34,785 nt of DNA from Candidatus Poribacteria bacterium (GCA_021295755.1 JAGWBT010000012.1:1-34785); one strand, 5' to 3'. Numbered from the stretch's first letter, positions 16,546 through 24,877 are shown. Notes: a model not told the origin generated them from the sequence alone. Numbers and translations are program-made.

Positions 16546-17577
16546 TCAGATAATTTCGACGCACCTTTCTCCATGGATAATCTCACCAATCAGAGAAGGT
16601 GATTCACCCGACTCTCGGAGTGAGACAATTGCTATATCGATCTGATTCGACGGCAGCACCAATACCAACCCAACGCCCATATTAAAAACATGGTACATCT
16701 CGGCCTCATCCACGCCACCTTTTTCCTGAAGAAAGGGAAAGACTGGCGGTATGTCCCATGTGCCTCTCCGAACCTCTGCACAGCAATTCGGAGGAAGAAT
16801 GCGGATGATGTTATCTGACAACCCGCCACCCGTAATGTGAGCGATGCCTTTAATATCGCAACATTCCGATAGGGCAAGGACACTCTTCACGTAACTCTTG
16901 TGGCACGCAAGCAGCTCCGAGCCAATCGTTGTGCCGAGTTCAGGAATGTACTGATCTACTTCATAGCTGCAAACCTCAAACACGATTCGCCGAGCAAGCG
17001 AAAAACCGTTTGTGTGCAAGCCAAGTGAACTCAAACCAACCAAGACATCCCCCGGCGCAATCCTGCTTCCCGTGATTAATTGCGCCTCCTCGACCACACC
17101 GACCATTGTACCGACGAGGTCATATTCACCCATCGCATAGAGTTCCGGCATCTCTGCAATTTCTCCGCCGATTAGCGCACATCCGATTTCCCGGCAGCCC
17201 GCCGCCACGCCACTCACAATCTGCTCAATGACCTCAGGGTGGAGTTTACTTGTGCCAATGTAATCTAGAAAAAAAAGCGGTTCCGCCCCTTGAACAAGGA
17301 TATCATTTCCGCAGTGCGCCACAATATCGAACCCAACCGTATCGTGTCGTCCTGTCATAAAGGCAACCTTGAGCTTTGTGCCAACGCTGTCAGTGCTAGA
17401 CACCAAGACCGGCTTTTCGTATTCACCGAGTGCAAACAGCCCCCCGAAATTACCAACCTCGCTTAAGACTTCTGGACGGTGAGTCGATTGGAGAAGGGGT
17501 TTTAAGCGTTTCAGAGCGTCCTCTTGTGCGTCGATGGAAACGCCTGCACTAGCATATGTTAACCCTTGTTCAGACAT
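16546..17577 (-). CDS. purM: Phosphoribosylformylglycinamidine cyclo-ligase (AIR synthetase)
   Basis: Makes 5-aminoimidazole ribonucleotide (AIR) from FGAM with ATP, the fifth step of purine synthesis. The start TYASAGVSIDAQ, the GTKLKVAFMTGRHDTVGFD ATP/phosphate segment, NDILVQGAEPLFFLDYI and the HITGGGLSDNI glycine motif are clear PurM signatures. At 343 residues it is full length. The start ATG overlaps the end of the small membrane protein gene by eight bases, so translation is coupled. It belongs to the minus-strand operon that also contains purF; no other purine genes are in view. Confidence 0.96.
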   Translation of the reverse strand: MSEQGLTYASAGVSIDAQEDALKRLKPLLQSTHRPEVLSEVGNFGGLFALGEYEKPVLVSSTDSVGTKLKVAFMTGRHDTVGFDIVAHCGNDILVQGAEPLFFLDYIGTSKLHPEVIEQIVSGVAAGCREIGCALIGGEIAEMPELYAMGEYDLVGTMVGVVEEAQLITGSRIAPGDVLVGLSSLGLHTNGFSLARRIVFEVCSYEVDQYIPELGTTIGSELLACHKSYVKSVLALSECCDIKGIAHITGGGLSDNIIRILPPNCCAEVRRGTWDIPPVFPFLQEKGGVDEAEMYHVFNMGVGLVLVLPSNQIDIAIVSLRESGESPSLIGEIIHGERCVEII

Positions 17578-17926
17578 CAGAGTTGTCAGATTCCTTTCGT
17601 TTCTCCATGCGTTGATTAAACGATTCTAAGCGTCGGTTGCCAATGAGAGTCATTATCTTATCCATCTTTAACAGGGAAGCGACTAATACCACAATACATA
17701 ATCCAACAGTGATTAACATTGCCTGCTCTGCGGCGACTTGTGGAGTAACTGTTGGACTCAGTTTTTGAACCAATAAGATCGCTGGTTGGTATACCACTAT
17801 GCCAAGAACCGCGCATAAGATGATGGCGTAAAAGGTGAATCGACCCTGCGATGTGGATAAGCCTCGTCGGACGTTTTGAAAAGGGTGGGAAGATTCAGAC
17901 CGTTCTCTTCTCAATCTGTTCTGCAT
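17570..17926 (-). CDS. Small membrane protein between purF and purM
   Basis: This 118-residue protein is not recognised. A basic N-terminus (about 30 residues) precedes two membrane helices (about residues 32-55 and 72-95), and the C-terminus is charged. The frame is open 11 codons further up, but AAGGAGT lies just before the ATG at 17926, which fixes the start. It sits in the purine operon and overlaps the purM start by eight bases. Whether it has anything to do with purine metabolism is unknown; it could be a passenger. Confidence 0.75.
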   Translation of the reverse strand: MQNRLRRERSESSHPFQNVRRGLSTSQGRFTFYAIILCAVLGIVVYQPAILLVQKLSPTVTPQVAAEQAMLITVGLCIVVLVASLLKMDKIMTLIGNRRLESFNQRMEKRKESDNSDV

Positions 17927-17962
17927 CGGGTTACTCCTTGGGAATGGCTTCCTCTGCAACCA

Positions 17963-19396
17963 TTAATCCCCTTTATTCATAAAAGTAATAGGGAGTTGTG
18001 ACGTCGATTGCCCACTAAATTCAACTGGATAGCTTCCATCAAAACAAGCCGTGCAAAAATCTTCGGGCGACTTCATACTCTTGAGCATGCCTTCAATGCT
18101 GAGGTATCCCAAGCTATCTGCGCGGATGTATTTGCACGTTTCTTCGATGGTGTGTGAGCTAGCGATCAATTCTTTGCGGGTAGGGGTATCAATACCGTAA
18201 AAACAGGGGAATTTATTCGGCGGAGAAGCGATACGGACGTGGACCTCTGTAGCACCGCCCTGACGAAGCATCTTTACAAACTTCCGGCTCTCAGTTCCCC
18301 GCATAATCGAATCATCAACCACCACAACGCGCTTGCCTTCAAGTACATCACGAATCGGGTTCAATTTCACCTTGACCATCAGTTCGCGAACCTCTTGTGA
18401 CGGGTTCATGAAAGCGCGTCCCACATAGGAGTTCCGGTAGAGTCCTACATCATACGGAATACCCGATTCTTCTGAATATCCCAACGCAGAAAGTGTTGCT
18501 GAATCTGGCACAGGGATGACAATGTCTGCTGCTGCGGGGCACTCACGTGCCAACTGTCTACCAAGTTCACGTCTGGGCCGGTTAACGAGTTCACCGAACA
18601 CAACACTGTCTGGACGCGAAAGGTAAATATATTCAAAAATACATTGTGACAGATGGGGTAACGTCTGCCCAAACATAAATGATTCCGGTTCTTTATCTGT
18701 CTCGGTAATAATAACCATTTCACCGGGACTAATCTCGCGGATTGGCTCCGCTTCAATCACATCGAAGGCACACGTTTCAGAGGTAATAACATAGGAATCA
18801 CCAACGCGACCTAACCAGAGTGGCCGGAAACCGTATATATCTCGCACACCGATCAAGATAGATCTTCCCATGAAGACAAGTGAATACGCACCGCGAATCT
18901 CTTTGAGCGCATCCAAGATACGATCTTCCAGCAGCGTCTGTCGGGAACGGGCAATGAGGTGAGCAATAACCTCTGTGTCAGAAGTCGTGCTAAAAATTGA
19001 ACCAGCATCCTCAAGGTCATTACGGATACGCTGGGCATTGACAAGATTTCCATTGTGTGCAATCGCGAGGGGCCCCCGCTTGTATTCCCGCACCAGCGGC
19101 TGGGCGTTCTGAAGGGTGCTATGCCCGGTTGTCGAATAACGGTTGTGTCCCAGCGCAAGTTTGCCCTCCAGCTTTCCCAAGGTATCCGAATCAAAGATAT
19201 TCGCAACAAGTCCCATACCATGATGATATGTGAACGCATTGTCGTCTGCAGCAACAATTCCTGCACTTTCCTGACCACGGTGCTGAAGGGCGCGTAAACC
19301 CAAGTAAGTGAATTCAACCGCCCTAGGGTGTCCCAAAATGCCGAACACCCCACATTCACATCTTGGTTTATCATCAAACGGGTCGAAATATTCCAT
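17963..19396 (-). CDS. purF: Amidophosphoribosyltransferase
   Basis: First committed step of purine synthesis: glutamine plus PRPP gives phosphoribosylamine. The catalytic Cys of the Ntn glutaminase domain is in the CGVFG motif (Cys15), so a 14-residue propeptide would be removed. HRGQESAGI follows. The PRPP motif VVVDDSIMRGTESRKFV is intact. Cysteines in QCIFEYIYLSRPDS, FPCFYGID and DFCTACF match the places of the four 4Fe-4S ligands in the Bacillus-type enzyme, so this should be an iron-sulphur, oxygen-sensitive PurF. The open frame begins 56 codons earlier, in sequence that overlaps the upstream gene; the ATG at 19396 has GGAGA upstream and gives 477 residues, the normal length. Confidence 0.95.
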   Translation of the reverse strand: MEYFDPFDDKPRCECGVFGILGHPRAVEFTYLGLRALQHRGQESAGIVAADDNAFTYHHGMGLVANIFDSDTLGKLEGKLALGHNRYSTTGHSTLQNAQPLVREYKRGPLAIAHNGNLVNAQRIRNDLEDAGSIFSTTSDTEVIAHLIARSRQTLLEDRILDALKEIRGAYSLVFMGRSILIGVRDIYGFRPLWLGRVGDSYVITSETCAFDVIEAEPIREISPGEMVIITETDKEPESFMFGQTLPHLSQCIFEYIYLSRPDSVVFGELVNRPRRELGRQLARECPAAADIVIPVPDSATLSALGYSEESGIPYDVGLYRNSYVGRAFMNPSQEVRELMVKVKLNPIRDVLEGKRVVVVDDSIMRGTESRKFVKMLRQGGATEVHVRIASPPNKFPCFYGIDTPTRKELIASSHTIEETCKYIRADSLGYLSIEGMLKSMKSPEDFCTACFDGSYPVEFSGQSTSQLPITFMNKGD

Positions 19397-19487
19397 ATTT
19401 GGGTGATTCTCCAATTCATAGGGTGTTTCGCCACACACCGGCACGCTATTGCATGGCGTCTGAAAATCTTGACAGTCTGGATTTAGG

Positions 19488-20030
19488 CTAGGGTTCAATT
19501 GACGCTGTCCGCCTCCGCTCCATACCAAGCCGGTACCCAAGGATTGCGCCAATTGGTGCTGCAACGATGTACAAGAGCTCGGGAGGGCATTTTATCGCTA
19601 GCAACATGCGAAGGGGTAGAGATATGATAAGGGCAAGTAATTGCGCTACATTTAGGAGTATGTAGAACAGTAAATTCGAGGCAACCAATGCTTCCCAGTG
19701 GATATTCAGCAATGACATCAACGCTACTATCGCAGGAGCACCAAGGAAGGCGCCTTGATATGTGCGCTTGCGATCTATACTAACGCCGAAGCGACGTCCG
19801 GCAAAGATAACGCCTTCAGCAACACCAGCGAGAGCACTCCCGTATGTCACACCAAAGGAAATAAGCAGGAGTAAACTTACCCAAAAACCGTGCTGAACAC
19901 GGTCACCGATTAAGCCTTTCCATAAGAGCAGCTCGACAATCAAGCAGCAAAGCCATCCGCTCGCCAAACCGATAGAACCACCTAAAGCGATTTGACTTAC
20001 CGTTAAAGCAATCGTTCTCTTTCGAGGCAT
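19488..20030 (-). CDS. Polytopic membrane protein of unknown function, first gene of the purine operon
   Basis: This 180-residue, strongly hydrophobic protein has four or five likely membrane helices (about residues 8-34, 45-70, 90-110, 118-145 and 150-167) and is not recognised. It starts with the basic MPRKRT. A consensus promoter begins 36 bases before it, and no terminator is visible before purF, 91 bases downstream, so it is likely the leader gene of the purine operon. A transport role for a purine or precursor is a guess from position only. Confidence 0.7.
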   Translation of the reverse strand: MPRKRTIALTVSQIALGGSIGLASGWLCCLIVELLLWKGLIGDRVQHGFWVSLLLLISFGVTYGSALAGVAEGVIFAGRRFGVSIDRKRTYQGAFLGAPAIVALMSLLNIHWEALVASNLLFYILLNVAQLLALIISLPLRMLLAIKCPPELLYIVAAPIGAILGYRLGMERRRTASIEP

Positions 20031-20065
20031 ACTATACTCCCAAAAAAATCAGGTTTGATGTGAAG

Positions 20066-20094
20066 ATTATATCACGGTGTCGCACCCATGTCAA
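20066..20094 (-). promoter_or_regulatory. Consensus sigma-70 promoter of the purine operon
   Basis: On the minus strand TTGACA (20094-20089), a 17-base spacer and TATAAT (20071-20066) all match the consensus. Transcription would start near 20059, leaving a leader of under 30 bases before the 20030 start, so a long purine riboswitch is not possible from this promoter. Confidence 0.85.
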
Positions 20095-20210
20095 CCGGAA
20101 TGAAACATGAAGATGGCACCTGCAATTCCTCTACTAAACCAAACGCATAATACAACAAAAATGTGACAAATATTGAGATTTTTCTTAACGGCTTGGTAAT
20201 TCAGTTTGTC

Positions 20211-20239
20211 TTGACAGACCGTGCACCATCCTCTACAAT
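20211..20239 (+). promoter_or_regulatory. Sigma-70 promoter of the SGNH hydrolase gene
   Basis: TTGACA (20211-20216) and TACAAT (20234-20239) are separated by 17 bases. This promoter points away from the purine promoter, with about 115 bases between them. Transcription would start near 20246. Confidence 0.75.
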
Positions 20240-20245
20240 TGTATG

Positions 20246-20395
20246 GTAGAGGCACCCCCCCGATAGATCGGGATTAAGAAACTTGTGGTTGCTTCCGATC
20301 GGATCGGGACACAAGATCTGTCTCTATTGCAGCAATTCCCTTGCAAAACTATAGTTTCGGCCACGGACGAGTGAAGCCGAAATGAGAGGAAACCT
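20246..20395 (+). promoter_or_regulatory. Structured 150-base leader of the SGNH hydrolase gene
   Basis: Three inverted repeats lie in the leader: CCCGAT with ATCGGG (around 20260-20274), CTTGTG (20282-20287) with CACAAG (20310-20315), and TTTCGGC with GCCGAAA (around 20355-20383). The last stem ends ten or so bases before the ATG, close to the AGAGG ribosome site. I do not recognise a known riboswitch class. The leader could simply be structured UTR. Confidence 0.35.
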
Positions 20396-21031
20396 ATGAG
20401 CAACCTACTGTTTCAATCAGGTGAAAAGGTGCTTTTTATTGGTAATAGTATCACCGACTGCGGGCGGCGCGGCGACCACGCGCCACTTGGGAGCGGTTAT
20501 GTAAAAAAGGTAACGGAGCTAATCACCGCAAAATATCCGGAGCGTCGCATTGAGTATGTCAATAAAGGCATCGGCGGCGATATCGTTGAAGGACTTGAAG
20601 CGCGATGGGATACAGATGTTATCACCGAAAAACCGGACTGGTTGTCAGTGAAGATTGGCATCAATAATGCGTCACGGCAACTTGGGGCAGATATTCCAAA
20701 CGAAACATATTTGCCAGAGTGGGAGACGTGCTATCGACGTATCCTCACTCGTGCGAAGGATGAATTGGGCGCAGGACTTTTCATATTCGAGACTTTTTAT
20801 ATTGAGGAAGACGTCCCCCAGCCCCGCCCGTTAGACGTTGATGCTTATAATGAGATTATCCATCGGCTCGCGGACGAGTTTAACGCCCAATTGATACGCA
20901 CAAACGAAGCGTTTGACCGAGCGGTGGCTGCGCGGCAGGGAGCGTTGTGGACAACCCAAGATGGCGTTCACCCAAATCCGGAAGGGCATACGCTTATGGC
21001 GTTAGAGTTTCTTAAACAGGCGGGATGGTAG
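20396..21031 (+). CDS. SGNH/GDSL-family hydrolase
   Basis: Esterase or lipase fold hydrolase of 211 residues. All four SGNH blocks are visible: the nucleophile Ser18 in FIGNSITD, the Gly in NKGIGGD, the Asn in KIGINN and the Asp/His pair in QDGVHPNPEGH. There is no signal peptide, so it should act in the cytoplasm on a small ester, for example an acetylated sugar or other carbohydrate ester. AGAGG precedes the ATG. It ends seven bases after the beginning of an overlapping frame that leads into the DapA-like gene, and the pair is probably co-transcribed. Substrate not known. Confidence 0.9.
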   Translation: MSNLLFQSGEKVLFIGNSITDCGRRGDHAPLGSGYVKKVTELITAKYPERRIEYVNKGIGGDIVEGLEARWDTDVITEKPDWLSVKIGINNASRQLGADIPNETYLPEWETCYRRILTRAKDELGAGLFIFETFYIEEDVPQPRPLDVDAYNEIIHRLADEFNAQLIRTNEAFDRAVAARQGALWTTQDGVHPNPEGHTLMALEFLKQAGW

Positions 21032-21075
21032 CAATACCTTATTTGCATTTGCATATTGCCGCTGGAGGCTTAATC

Positions 21076-21999
21076 ATGGACAGAGCTGCACAAGTATTAG
21101 AACGTATGAAAGGACCGGTAGTCCCCATCAATGTCTGTTTCAATGTAGATGGCACAATCAACTACGACGCCATCGGAGCATATGTCAACTGGCTATGTGA
21201 AGAGAATACCCCTGTGCTTTTGCTCACTTACGGGAGCAGTGAATTTGCAAGCATCAGTGATGAAGAGCTCTGGGAATTAACAGAGACCATTGCGTCCGCC
21301 AACGACGGACGCTCGCTCTACATTACATCTACCAGTTACTGGAAACCAGCGAAGACCTGCGATTTTCTGAAACACGCTGACGCCGTTGGCGTTGATGCTG
21401 TCAAGGTGCAAATTAACCCCTGGCTGCCCAAGACGCGAGAGACATTGGTCCGATACTTCGACCTGATTGAAGATGCCTCCGACATACCGTTATTGCTCTG
21501 GGGTGTTGCACCACCACCATTCCCCGTGGAGGTTGTAGCGGAATTGGCGCAGCGTCCCAACATCGTTGGCATGAAGAACGATGCACATCCCTTTTATGAC
21601 TATTACGACTTGGTCCGCGCCACAAAGAATGAAGGATTTGGTGTGGTCAGCGGCGGACAAATGCGCAACTTCGTGTTCGGACACCAGATTGGGTCACCTG
21701 CCTACCTGTGTCCCATCGCACCTTTCCGCCCCGATATCGCCTTGCAATTTTATCAGTTGCTAGTTGAAGGAAACTACGCTCAAGGATGGGAGATGGTTTA
21801 TCGTTATGAAGAACCCTGGCTCAAATGGGCAATTGACAAAAACTGGCTGGGGGTAATGAAGTCAACAGTACAACTTCAAGGACTGTATCCCAACAACCTA
21901 CTCGGACCGCCGAATCCCCCACCTAGTCCGAGCCTGTTCACTGAAGTGCGGGAGAAGTTAGAGGAACTCTTTGGCGCATCGCGTACACGCCCAACGTAG
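21076..21999 (+). CDS. DapA-superfamily (dihydrodipicolinate synthase-like) aldolase/lyase
   Basis: TIM-barrel aldolase of the DapA/NAL superfamily, 307 residues. The start GPVVPINVCFNVDGTINYDAI fits the family N-terminus (the Asp/Gly turn DGTIN). The Schiff-base Lys is in NIVGMKND. The pyruvate-binding motif TTGE reads YGSSE, and the tyrosine of the YNVP motif is a tryptophan (LLLWGVAPP). It should thus not be a true dihydrodipicolinate synthase. A related reaction on a 2-keto acid sugar derivative is more likely. The ATG at 21076 has GGAGG eight bases upstream; the longer frame from 21025 is rejected. Downstream of the SGNH hydrolase and upstream of a GlcD-type oxidase, it may belong to a carbohydrate or acid breakdown cluster. 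Confidence 0.85.
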   Translation: MDRAAQVLERMKGPVVPINVCFNVDGTINYDAIGAYVNWLCEENTPVLLLTYGSSEFASISDEELWELTETIASANDGRSLYITSTSYWKPAKTCDFLKHADAVGVDAVKVQINPWLPKTRETLVRYFDLIEDASDIPLLLWGVAPPPFPVEVVAELAQRPNIVGMKNDAHPFYDYYDLVRATKNEGFGVVSGGQMRNFVFGHQIGSPAYLCPIAPFRPDIALQFYQLLVEGNYAQGWEMVYRYEEPWLKWAIDKNWLGVMKSTVQLQGLYPNNLLGPPNPPPSPSLFTEVREKLEELFGASRTRPT

Positions 22000-22113
22000 A
22001 TACTTGACCCTCCGACTTCTGAAACCGCTTCCCGATGATTGACATGTCCAAAATCTCCATTTCACAGGATAAGACGAGAGGGAATCCTCCACGATGTATG
22101 AGGAAGAGATAGG

Positions 22114-23529
22114 ATGAGTAGCCATACAGCCGCACAATACCACCAAGATGCCGCTATGAGCGCTGAAGTGTTCAGTGAATTACACAGTTTGCTAGGCGAT
22201 CGCCTAACCACGGCGAAAGATGTTCGGGAAGATCACGCAAAGGATGTTTCTCATCACCTACCCCATCTGCCGCATGCTGTCGCATTCCCCCACACTAACA
22301 CTGAAGTCTCCCAAATCGTGAAAATCTGTGCCCGGTATTCGGTTCCGATTGTTCCCTTTGGTACAGGGACCGGAGTTGAGGGGGCGGTTGTGGCTATCCA
22401 TGGGGGTATCTGCGTCGATCTGACGCAGATGAACCAAATTCTTCAGGTCAATCAGAGCGACATGGACGCAACAGTGCAAGCAGGAGTCACACGGTACCAA
22501 CTCAACAGTCATCTCTCTGAAACGGGGACGGGGCTTTACTTCCCCGTCGATCCGGGGGCAGATGCGTCGTTGGGCGGTATGGCAGCAACACGCGCATCAG
22601 GTAACGCCGCGGTACGTTACGGCACCATGCGAGAGAATGTACTGGGATTGACAGTAGTAACCGCCGATGGGAATATCATCCGCACCGGAGGTCGCGCCCG
22701 TAAATCCTCCGCGGGCTATGATTTGACGCGGTTATTTGTGGGGTCGGAAGGAACACTGGGCGTTATCACAGAGGTAGCATTGAAACTGGTGAAAACACCG
22801 GAGGCTGTTTCGGCAGCAGTATGTGCGTTTTCAGATGTTGCAGCAGCATCCAATACGGCTATCCAAGTGATTGGGTCCGGCATTCCCGTGGCGCGACTGG
22901 AGTTACTGGATGAAGTGCAAATGGGCGCGGTTAATGCTTACTCAGGCCTAGATTACAAAGCCGCCTCAACACTCCTTTTTGAATTTCACGGTTCAGAATC
23001 AGCGGTGACCGAGCAAGCGCAAACTGTGGGCACAATTGTTCGCGAACATGGTGGGGAAGGCTTTCAGTGGGCAGCTGGAGAGGAAGAGCGCAACAGACTC
23101 TGGCAAGCACGGTATGACAGCTATTACGCCTCACTGGCACTCCGCCCCGGATCGGTTGGGTATGTCACGGATGTTTGCGTTCCCATTTCACGCTTGGCGG
23201 ATTGTATCCTCAAAACTAAGAAGGAAATCCAAGCATCTGGCTTAATTGCGCCGCTGCTTGGGCATGTAGGAGATGGCAATTTCCACGTGGTATTCCCCCT
23301 CGATCCCAACTGTCCCGAAGAGTTGAAGGAAGCACAACGGCTCAGTCAACTTTTCGTAGAATACGCGCTTGAGATGGACGGCACCTGTACCGGTGAACAC
23401 GGCATCGGACTGGGCAAGATCGACGCTCTCAAACAGGAGCACGGACTAGGCGTTGATGTGATGCAAACTATCAAAAAGTCCCTAGACCCACAAAATATCA
23501 TGAACCCCGGCAAGGTCATACCGCTCTGA
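22114..23529 (+). CDS. FAD-linked oxidase, GlcD/D-lactate dehydrogenase type
   Basis: FAD-dependent oxidase of 2-hydroxy acids such as glycolate or D-lactate. FAD-binding PCMH domain: VPIVPFGTGTGVEGAVV, then GGMAATRASGNAAVRYGTMRENV (about residues 150-175) and SEGTLGVITE. The C-terminal cap has the metal-site histidines in GHVGDGNFHV and the family signature GTCTGEHGIGLGK (about residues 425-440). It is 471 residues, full length. The GlcE and GlcF partners are absent nearby, so it is either a single-component enzyme or uses a partner elsewhere. It is followed five bases later by a small membrane protein. The glyoxylate-reductase gene at 9067 is the opposite reaction type, but the two genes are far apart. 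Confidence 0.9.
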   Translation: MSSHTAAQYHQDAAMSAEVFSELHSLLGDRLTTAKDVREDHAKDVSHHLPHLPHAVAFPHTNTEVSQIVKICARYSVPIVPFGTGTGVEGAVVAIHGGICVDLTQMNQILQVNQSDMDATVQAGVTRYQLNSHLSETGTGLYFPVDPGADASLGGMAATRASGNAAVRYGTMRENVLGLTVVTADGNIIRTGGRARKSSAGYDLTRLFVGSEGTLGVITEVALKLVKTPEAVSAAVCAFSDVAAASNTAIQVIGSGIPVARLELLDEVQMGAVNAYSGLDYKAASTLLFEFHGSESAVTEQAQTVGTIVREHGGEGFQWAAGEEERNRLWQARYDSYYASLALRPGSVGYVTDVCVPISRLADCILKTKKEIQASGLIAPLLGHVGDGNFHVVFPLDPNCPEELKEAQRLSQLFVEYALEMDGTCTGEHGIGLGKIDALKQEHGLGVDVMQTIKKSLDPQNIMNPGKVIPL

Positions 23530-23534
23530 GTGAC

Positions 23535-23891
23535 ATGAAAACGGCATTCATAAAAACGCTGATCGCTTTTTTTATTTTCATTCTAAGCCTCATTGGAATT
23601 CTGATCGGTGTTATCAAACACTGGTCGCAGAGCGGTTCTTTGATCGAAAGCATGATGATGGTTGACTTCTCAGGGCTTTTACTTAGTGTCTTGGGGGCAT
23701 CAATTTTAATTCTTATCAGCGTCGCCTTGATCTTCTGGCTGGCACACGCTTGGTCGATTGAGCAACCCGCATTGGGAAAAAAAATTATCCGGCTGGCAAT
23801 GCTTGTGAGTATCCTGCTGATTCTTGTCTTCGGTGGAATGGGAATCGGTCTAATCGTTTTACGTACACTCTGGACAGTTAATTACTTTTAG
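23535..23891 (+). CDS. Small membrane protein, three helices
   Basis: This 118-residue protein has three strong hydrophobic helices (about residues 8-28, 47-72 and 84-110) and is not recognised. It begins five bases after the GlcD-type oxidase stop, so it is probably co-transcribed with it. A membrane anchor or quinone-linked partner for the oxidase is possible, but nothing in the sequence proves it. Confidence 0.65.
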   Translation: MKTAFIKTLIAFFIFILSLIGILIGVIKHWSQSGSLIESMMMVDFSGLLLSVLGASILILISVALIFWLAHAWSIEQPALGKKIIRLAMLVSILLILVFGGMGIGLIVLRTLWTVNYF

Positions 23892-23937
23892 AGTGAGGTT
23901 CCAAAGATTAAACATATCTATATCAGAGGATTTTCAC

Positions 23938-23967
23938 TTGCATTCATAGATTCGGATGTGCTAAAAT
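23938..23967 (+). promoter_or_regulatory. Possible promoter of infC-rpmI-rplT
   Basis: TTGCAT (23938-23943), an 18-base spacer, and TAAAAT (23962-23967). Transcription would start near 23974, which gives a 130-base leader before infC. Only fair agreement with consensus. Confidence 0.5.
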
Positions 23968-24051
23968 ATTCTAGAAGTGTGTCACATTCCATAATAAAAC
24001 TTCGACTTTTAACCCGTTTCATTAAGGTCACAGTTAGCAAATGGAACTCAC

Positions 24052-24085
24052 TGTATATTGTAGGAATTGATCTCCACAATATACA
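24052..24085 (+). promoter_or_regulatory. Hairpin upstream of infC, likely autoregulatory
   Basis: TGTATATTGT (24052-24061) pairs perfectly with ACAATATACA (24076-24085), closing a 14-base loop that itself can pair GGA with TCC. It ends 13 bases before the Shine-Dalgarno segment of infC. L20 and IF3 are known to control such operons in other bacteria, and this hairpin is a candidate for that control. Confidence 0.55.
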
Positions 24086-24112
24086 CCAACAGATTAAGAA
24101 GGGGTGTCAAAG

Positions 24113-24667
24113 ATTCAAAATAGAGGTCGGCGTTACCAGCAAAAAACGCAACAGCAGCAAAACAGAGTGAATCGACAAATTCGGGCAAGGCAGGTCTTGT
24201 TGATCACTGCCGAAAACGACAAACTTGGACCCATACCTGTTTATGAAGCACTAGACCGTGCACAGGCAGAAGGACTTGATTTGGTAGAAGTCTCTCCAAA
24301 TGCTGATCCGCCAGTTTGCAAAATTATGGACTACGGTAAGTTCCAATATGAGAAAAGCAAACGGGCGAAAGAAGCAAAAAAGAAACAAGCCAAAGTTGTC
24401 CTGAAAGAGATAAAATTCCCCTCTGTAAGAACCGGAGATCACGACTTTCAATTCAAGCTGCGCCATGCCCGCGAGTTTTTATCGAACGGCTGGAAGGTCA
24501 AAGCAACTGTTAGATTCAGTGGGCGTGAAATGCTGCACACAGATCTTGGGATGGAAATGCTGCGGCGGTTTGCAGCAGATGTCGCAGATGTTGGCGAGAT
24601 AGAATCGCCCCCACGGATGGAAAGTCGTTCCATGTTTATGATCTTGACGCCAAATGCCGAAAAGTAG
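24113..24667 (+). CDS. infC: Translation initiation factor IF-3, likely AUU start
   Basis: IF-3 binds the 30S subunit and checks start codon choice. Family features include VNRQIRARQVLLI, GLDLVEVSPNADPPVCKIMDYGKF (about residues 60-82), the linker of Lys/Arg repeats, then the C-terminal domain with FPSVRTGDHDFQFKLRHAREFL and VRFSGREM. The frame is open from a GTG at 24104, but the best ribosome site, AAGGGG (24099-24104), covers that codon. AUU at 24113 is eight bases downstream, the right spacing, and IF-3 genes in E. coli and others use AUU for self-control. I therefore choose AUU; the product is 184 residues. It is followed by rpmI after 15 bases. Confidence 0.9.
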   Translation: MQNRGRRYQQKTQQQQNRVNRQIRARQVLLITAENDKLGPIPVYEALDRAQAEGLDLVEVSPNADPPVCKIMDYGKFQYEKSKRAKEAKKKQAKVVLKEIKFPSVRTGDHDFQFKLRHAREFLSNGWKVKATVRFSGREMLHTDLGMEMLRRFAADVADVGEIESPPRMESRSMFMILTPNAEK

Positions 24668-24682
24668 AGGAGCACCAGTCAA

Positions 24683-24877
24683 ATGCCGAAAATTAAGACA
24701 CATAAAGGCTCAGCCAAGCGTTTCAAAATCACAGGAAATGGAAAAATTCGTAGACGCAAGGCTTATTCCAATCACCTATTTATATCAAAGACAGCGAAAC
24801 AGAAGCGAAACCTCAGGAGAAGTGCTCTCGTAGATGAAACAAACGAGAAAAGGCTGCGTCGCTTGCTTCCCAACTAG
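24683..24877 (+). CDS. rpmI: Ribosomal protein bL35
   Basis: Small basic ribosomal protein of the 50S subunit, 64 residues. [20 protein letters not shown] is the family start, and [13 protein letters not shown] and [20 protein letters not shown] complete the match. The order infC-rpmI-rplT is the classic one. AGAGGAG precedes the ATG. Confidence 0.97.
   Translation: MPKIKTHKGSAKRFKITGNGKIRRRKAYSNHLFISKTAKQKRNLRRSALVDETNEKRLRRLLPN

Noticed and set aside
19397-19564. N-terminal extension of PurF
   Set aside because: It overlaps the upstream gene and lies before the propeptide expected for PurF.
20031-20066. Purine riboswitch before the purine operon
   Set aside because: The consensus promoter leaves under 30 bases of leader, too short for a purine aptamer.
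24104-24112. GTG start of infC
   Set aside because: The ribosome site overlaps the GTG itself; AUU nine bases later has the right spacing.
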